Assembly (NCBI GenBank): GCA_051000395.1
Contig: JBPCOI010000038.1
Coordinates: 1 to 7,685, forward strand
Origin: JBPCOI01 sp051000395
Lineage (GTDB): Bacteria; Actinomycetota; Actinomycetes; Mycobacteriales; Jatrophihabitantaceae
Direction: 5' to 3'
Length of the DNA: 7,685 nucleotides
Shown here piece by piece: positions 4,869 through 7,685 of the stretch. The first letter of the stretch is position 1, and every line of letters begins with the position of its first letter. The notes under the pieces are model-generated. The model was not told the DNA's origin. It worked only from the letters and a program-made list of their open reading frames with translations, and ran no database searches. Position numbers and translations under genes: made by a program.

Positions 4869-7335
4869 GGCCACCGGTGGCGAGGAGCCCGTCGCGCCAC
4901 CGCACTGGGAGGCCGACGTCGTCGTCGCGGACGGCGGGACGGTGCACCTGCGCCCGGTACGGCCCTCGGACGCGGCGGCCCTCGTCAGCTTCCACGGCGG
5001 CCTCTCGGCGCGGACCCGCTACCTGCGCTACTTCTCCGCCTACCCGCGCATCCCCGAGCGCGACCTGCACCGCTTCACACACGTCGACCACCACGACCGC
5101 GTCGCGTTGCTCGCCGAGCTCGGCGGCGACGTGATCGCCGTCGGCCGCTACGAGCGCGCCGCCGGCACCGACGAGGCCGAGGTCGCCTTCGTCGTCGCCG
5201 ACGCGCACCAGGGCCGGGGCATCGGCTCGGTGCTGCTCGAACACCTCGCCGCAGCCGCCCGCGAGACGGGGATCAAACGGTTCCAGGCGATCGTCCTCGC
5301 CGAGAACACCGGGATGATCCGCGTCTTTCGCGACGCCGGCTACCAGACGACGCGGCACCTGGAGGACGGCGAGGTGACGCTGGAGTTCGACGTCGACGAG
5401 ACGGCGCTGACCGAGACAGTGATGCGCGAGCGGGAACAGCGCGCCGAGGCGCGCTCCATCGAGCGAATGCTGCTGCCGACTTCGGTCGCCGTCGTCGGCG
5501 CGAGCAACGACGAGGGCAAGATCGGCAACGCGGTCTTCGGCAACCTGCTGCGGATGGGCTTTCACGGCACGCTCTACCCGGTGAACCCCGACGCCCACCA
5601 GGTCGGCGGCGTGCGCGCGTACCCGTCCGTCCTGGACGTCCCGGACGAGATCGACCTGGTGGTGATCGCGGTGCCGGCCGCGTCGGTGCCCGGAGTGGTC
5701 CAGCAGTGCGCCGCGCGCGGGGTGCGCGGCCTGGTGATGATCACCGGTGGGTACGGCGAGCGCGGCAATGACATCGAGCGCGAACTCGGCCGCGCGGCGC
5801 AGCGAGCGCTGGTCGGCGAGGCACGCGCGCACGGCATGCGGGTGGTCGGGCCGAACTGCCTGGGCGTCGTCAACACGGCGGCCACGGTCCGCCTGAACGC
5901 CTCGCTCGCGCCGCTGCCGCCACTGCACGGCCGTGCCGGGTTCTTCTGCCAGTCCGGCGCGCTGGGTGTCGCGGTACTCGGGGAGGCGGCGCGGCGCGGC
6001 CTCGGGGTCTCGACGTTCGTGTCGGCCGGCAACCGGGCCGACGTGTCGGGTAACGACCTACTCCAGTTCTGGGAGACCGACGAGGCGACCAACGTCGTGC
6101 TCATGTACCTGGAGAGCTTCGGCAACCCGCGCAAGTTCGCCCGGCTCACCCGGCGCCTGGGCCGGCGCAAGCCGATCGTGGCGGTGAACAGCGGTGCGGG
6201 CACGGTCGTGCCGGGGCTGGCCCACACGTCGGTGGAGATGCCCGAGGTCAGCGTGCGGACGCTGTTCGAGGCTTCCGGCGTGATCCGCGTCGACACCGTC
6301 GGCGACATGTTCGACGTGGCGCTGCTGCTGAGTTCGCAACCGCTGCCGCCCGGTGATCGCGTCGCGGTCGTGGGCAACTCGACGGCCCTGGGCGTGCTGG
6401 TGACGAACGCGTGCGCCGCCGAGGGACTGTCGCTCGCGCGACTGGCGGACGTCGGCGTGGAGGCCGACCCGGACGCGTTCGAGGTGGCACTGCGCGCGGC
6501 GGTGGACGATCCCGAGATCGACGCGGTCGTGGTGGTGTTCGTGCCGCCGCTGCAGCGCGCGTCCACCGAGGGCGTCGCGCTGGCGTTGCGCACGGTCGCG
6601 GCTGGCAGCGAAAAGCCGGTGCTCTCGACGTTCCTCGGCTTCGAGGGGGTGCCCGGCGCCCTGGCAGCGGCTGGGGAGGCGTCGCCCGCGCCGGGATCTG
6701 TGCCGTCCTATGCCTCGCCCGAGCGCGCCGTGCGGGCGCTGGCCCGGGCTGTGCGCTACTCGGCGTGGCGGCAGCGTCCCCCGAGCCGCGTGCCGGAGCT
6801 GGACGGGCTCGACCTCGCCGCGGCACGCGAGCTGGTCGAGGCGGCGCTTCGCGAGGCACCCGGCGGGCGCGAGCTGAGCGCCGCGGAGGCCGGGAGGCTG
6901 CTGGGCTGCGTTGGCATCAGGCTGTCGGCCGAACGCCCGGCCGAGGTCGTCGAGGTGGTGCTGGGGGTCTTCGACGACCGCTCCTTCGGCGCGCTCGTCT
7001 GGTTCGGGGTCGGCGGCGTCGCCAGCGAGCTGCTCGGCGACCGCGCCTACGCGGCCGTGCCGCTGACCGTGGCCGACGCCGACGAGCTGGTCGTGGCCCC
7101 CCGCGCGGCGCCGTTGCTGAGCGGCTACGCGGGCGGCGAGCCGTGCGACCTGGGCGCGCTGACCGACCTCGTCCTGCGCCTGTCCGCGCTCGGTGACGCG
7201 CTGCCGGAATTGGGCGAGTGCCGCCTGGACGCGCTGGCCGCGCCGTTCGGCGTGTCGGTGCGCTCGGCGACCGTTCACGTCGCGCCGCCGACGGCGCGCG
7301 GCGACACCGGCCCGCGCCGGCTGCGGGGCCTGTGA
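4861..7335 (+). CDS. GNAT acyltransferase fused to a degenerate NDP-forming acyl-CoA synthetase-like protein (Pat-like)
   Basis: Role (inferred): protein lysine acyltransferase that modifies, and thereby turns off, acyl-CoA synthetases, opposing the adjacent AcuC. Seen: 824 residues from GTG 4861. A GNAT domain spans about 27-185, with the acetyl-CoA loop QGRGIG (117-122). A CoA-binding Rossmann domain begins at about 205 (VAVVGASNDEGKIGN) and runs to PNCLGVVN (331-338). Succinyl-CoA-ligase-like flavodoxin domains follow to about 635 (CQSGALGVAV; VVGNSTALGVL), with His455 in GLAHTS at the expected phospho-histidine position. The C-terminal ATP-grasp part (about 670-810) is incomplete. After LLGCVGIRLS it jumps to VVEVVLGVFDD, so the segment with the ATP-binding lysine and the HK(S/T)DxGGV motif is missing, and the terminal D-x-N-P motif reads R-L-D-A. 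Full-length actinobacterial relatives are, to my memory, roughly 60-80 residues longer. The start overlaps acuC by 8 nt; an upstream in-frame GTG at 4738 lies inside acuC and is rejected. An active ADP-forming ligase is unlikely. Confidence 0.85.
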   Translation: MTEATGGEEPVAPPHWEADVVVADGGTVHLRPVRPSDAAALVSFHGGLSARTRYLRYFSAYPRIPERDLHRFTHVDHHDRVALLAELGGDVIAVGRYERAAGTDEAEVAFVVADAHQGRGIGSVLLEHLAAAARETGIKRFQAIVLAENTGMIRVFRDAGYQTTRHLEDGEVTLEFDVDETALTETVMREREQRAEARSIERMLLPTSVAVVGASNDEGKIGNAVFGNLLRMGFHGTLYPVNPDAHQVGGVRAYPSVLDVPDEIDLVVIAVPAASVPGVVQQCAARGVRGLVMITGGYGERGNDIERELGRAAQRALVGEARAHGMRVVGPNCLGVVNTAATVRLNASLAPLPPLHGRAGFFCQSGALGVAVLGEAARRGLGVSTFVSAGNRADVSGNDLLQFWETDEATNVVLMYLESFGNPRKFARLTRRLGRRKPIVAVNSGAGTVVPGLAHTSVEMPEVSVRTLFEASGVIRVDTVGDMFDVALLLSSQPLPPGDRVAVVGNSTALGVLVTNACAAEGLSLARLADVGVEADPDAFEVALRAAVDDPEIDAVVVVFVPPLQRASTEGVALALRTVAAGSEKPVLSTFLGFEGVPGALAAAGEASPAPGSVPSYASPERAVRALARAVRYSAWRQRPPSRVPELDGLDLAAARELVEAALREAPGGRELSAAEAGRLLGCVGIRLSAERPAEVVEVVLGVFDDRSFGALVWFGVGGVASELLGDRAYAAVPLTVADADELVVAPRAAPLLSGYAGGEPCDLGALTDLVLRLSALGDALPELGECRLDALAAPFGVSVRSATVHVAPPTARGDTGPRRLRGL

Positions 7336-7363
7336 ACCCGATGCGGCTGCGCGACCTGCTAGC

Positions 7364-7685
7364 TCAGTGCAGCGGCGAGCCGCTGACCTGACCGCCGGGC
7401 AGCGAGGCGACCGGGACGGTGGGACGGCCGGTGGGCGAGGCGGGTGCGGCGTTCGGCAGGGTCAGCGCGGCGACGAATCCGCTCAGGCTCGCGGGCGGAT
7501 GCCAGCCGTAGCGCACCGCGGTGCCGTTGCTGGCCGTGCCGGCACAGGCCAGCGTCGCCACGATCGCAGGCATGGGGGCGCCGGAACGGGACACCCCGAT
7601 GAGGACGAGCGTCACCTGCTGGGCGTGCGCCGGTAACGGGCAGGCGATCCCCAGCGGATGGGTGGACGCCACGTCCAGGCTCGCG
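7364..7685 (-). CDS. C-terminal end of an unrecognised protein, 5' part outside window
   Basis: The last 106 codons of a minus-strand frame are open to the right edge and stop at TGA 7364-7366. I do not recognise the family. Seen: third positions are almost all G or C, unlike the arginine-stuffed plus-strand reading of the same DNA, so this is the likely coding strand. The residues are rich in Ala, Pro, Ser, Thr and Gly, with a short hydrophobic stretch (VTLVLIGV), two cysteines (IACPLP and LACAG) about 39 residues apart that could pair, and a low-complexity end (ASPTGRPTVPVASLPGG). This composition suggests an exported or cell-surface protein in actinobacteria, but no signal peptide is visible because the start is outside. 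One TTA leucine codon is present at 7634-7636. It converges on the acyltransferase gene with only 28 nt between the stops; no clear terminator hairpin is seen there. A GTG at 7672 is in frame but there is no reason to choose it as the start. Confidence 0.55.
   Translation of the reverse strand, partial: ASLDVASTHPLGIACPLPAHAQQVTLVLIGVSRSGAPMPAIVATLACAGTASNGTAVRYGWHPPASLSGFVAALTLPNAAPASPTGRPTVPVASLPGGQVSGSPLH

Noticed and set aside
4438..5928. Minus-strand open frame of 496 codons across the acuC/acyltransferase junction
   Set aside because: Same GC-driven shadow: composition is biased and it lies opposite the HDAC zinc site and the GNAT domain.
6058..7278. Minus-strand open frame of 406 codons opposite the acyl-CoA synthetase-like region
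   Set aside because: Low-complexity Arg/His/Gln-rich translation with no motif; the plus-strand frame is clearly coding.
7332..7391. Short plus-strand frame of 19 codons starting at GTG in a GTGA overlap with the acyltransferase stop (VNPMRLRDLLAQ...)
   Set aside because: The start geometry is tempting as a third coupled gene, but it stops after 19 codons, overlaps the 3' end of the minus-strand gene and has no family signal. It could be a remnant; there is not enough support to call it.
7193..7636. Plus-strand open frame of 147 codons at the right end
   Set aside because: Arg/Gly/Ala-rich translation begins inside the acyltransferase gene; the minus-strand frame has better third-position GC and a normal composition.

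Overview
This is a very GC-rich actinobacterial window. Coding frames end almost every codon in G or C. The layout (an SGNH esterase divergent from cbs, followed by a metB-type gene) matches, from memory, the Mycobacterium tuberculosis Rv1075c-cbs-metB neighbourhood. Three genes carry TANNNT -10 boxes 6-7 nt before their ATG, the usual actinobacterial leaderless arrangement. I cannot assign a genus.

Left part (1-1001): a minus-strand, membrane-anchored SGNH/GDSL hydrolase runs off the left edge. A 66-nt divergent region separates it from cbs and holds two outward-facing promoter-like elements and a pair of GCTAGC palindromes 22 bp apart.

Middle (1002-3623): cystathionine beta-synthase (PLP domain plus C-terminal CBS pair) and a cystathionine gamma-synthase/lyase-family enzyme, both on the plus strand. 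Together they would interconvert homocysteine and cysteine sulfur through cystathionine. The gap between them contains a 13-bp tandem repeat, a possible hairpin and a separate leaderless promoter for metB.

Right part (3696-7335): an AcuC-type class I histone-deacetylase-fold lysine deacetylase overlaps by 8 nt a fused GNAT / NDP-forming acyl-CoA synthetase-like protein (Pat/AcuA-like). This looks like a self-contained reversible protein-acylation module, probably controlling acyl-CoA synthetases. The fused protein is the most unusual item. It keeps the GNAT fold, the CoA-binding domain and the presumed phospho-histidine, but its ATP-grasp domain has lost its nucleotide-binding first half, and its terminal metal-binding motif is eroded. 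It is therefore probably a ligand-sensing acyltransferase and not a ligase.

Far right (7364-7685): the 3' end of an unrecognised minus-strand gene, convergent with the acyltransferase. No rRNA, tRNA, CRISPR array or insertion sequence was seen. All intergenic gaps are under 100 nt.
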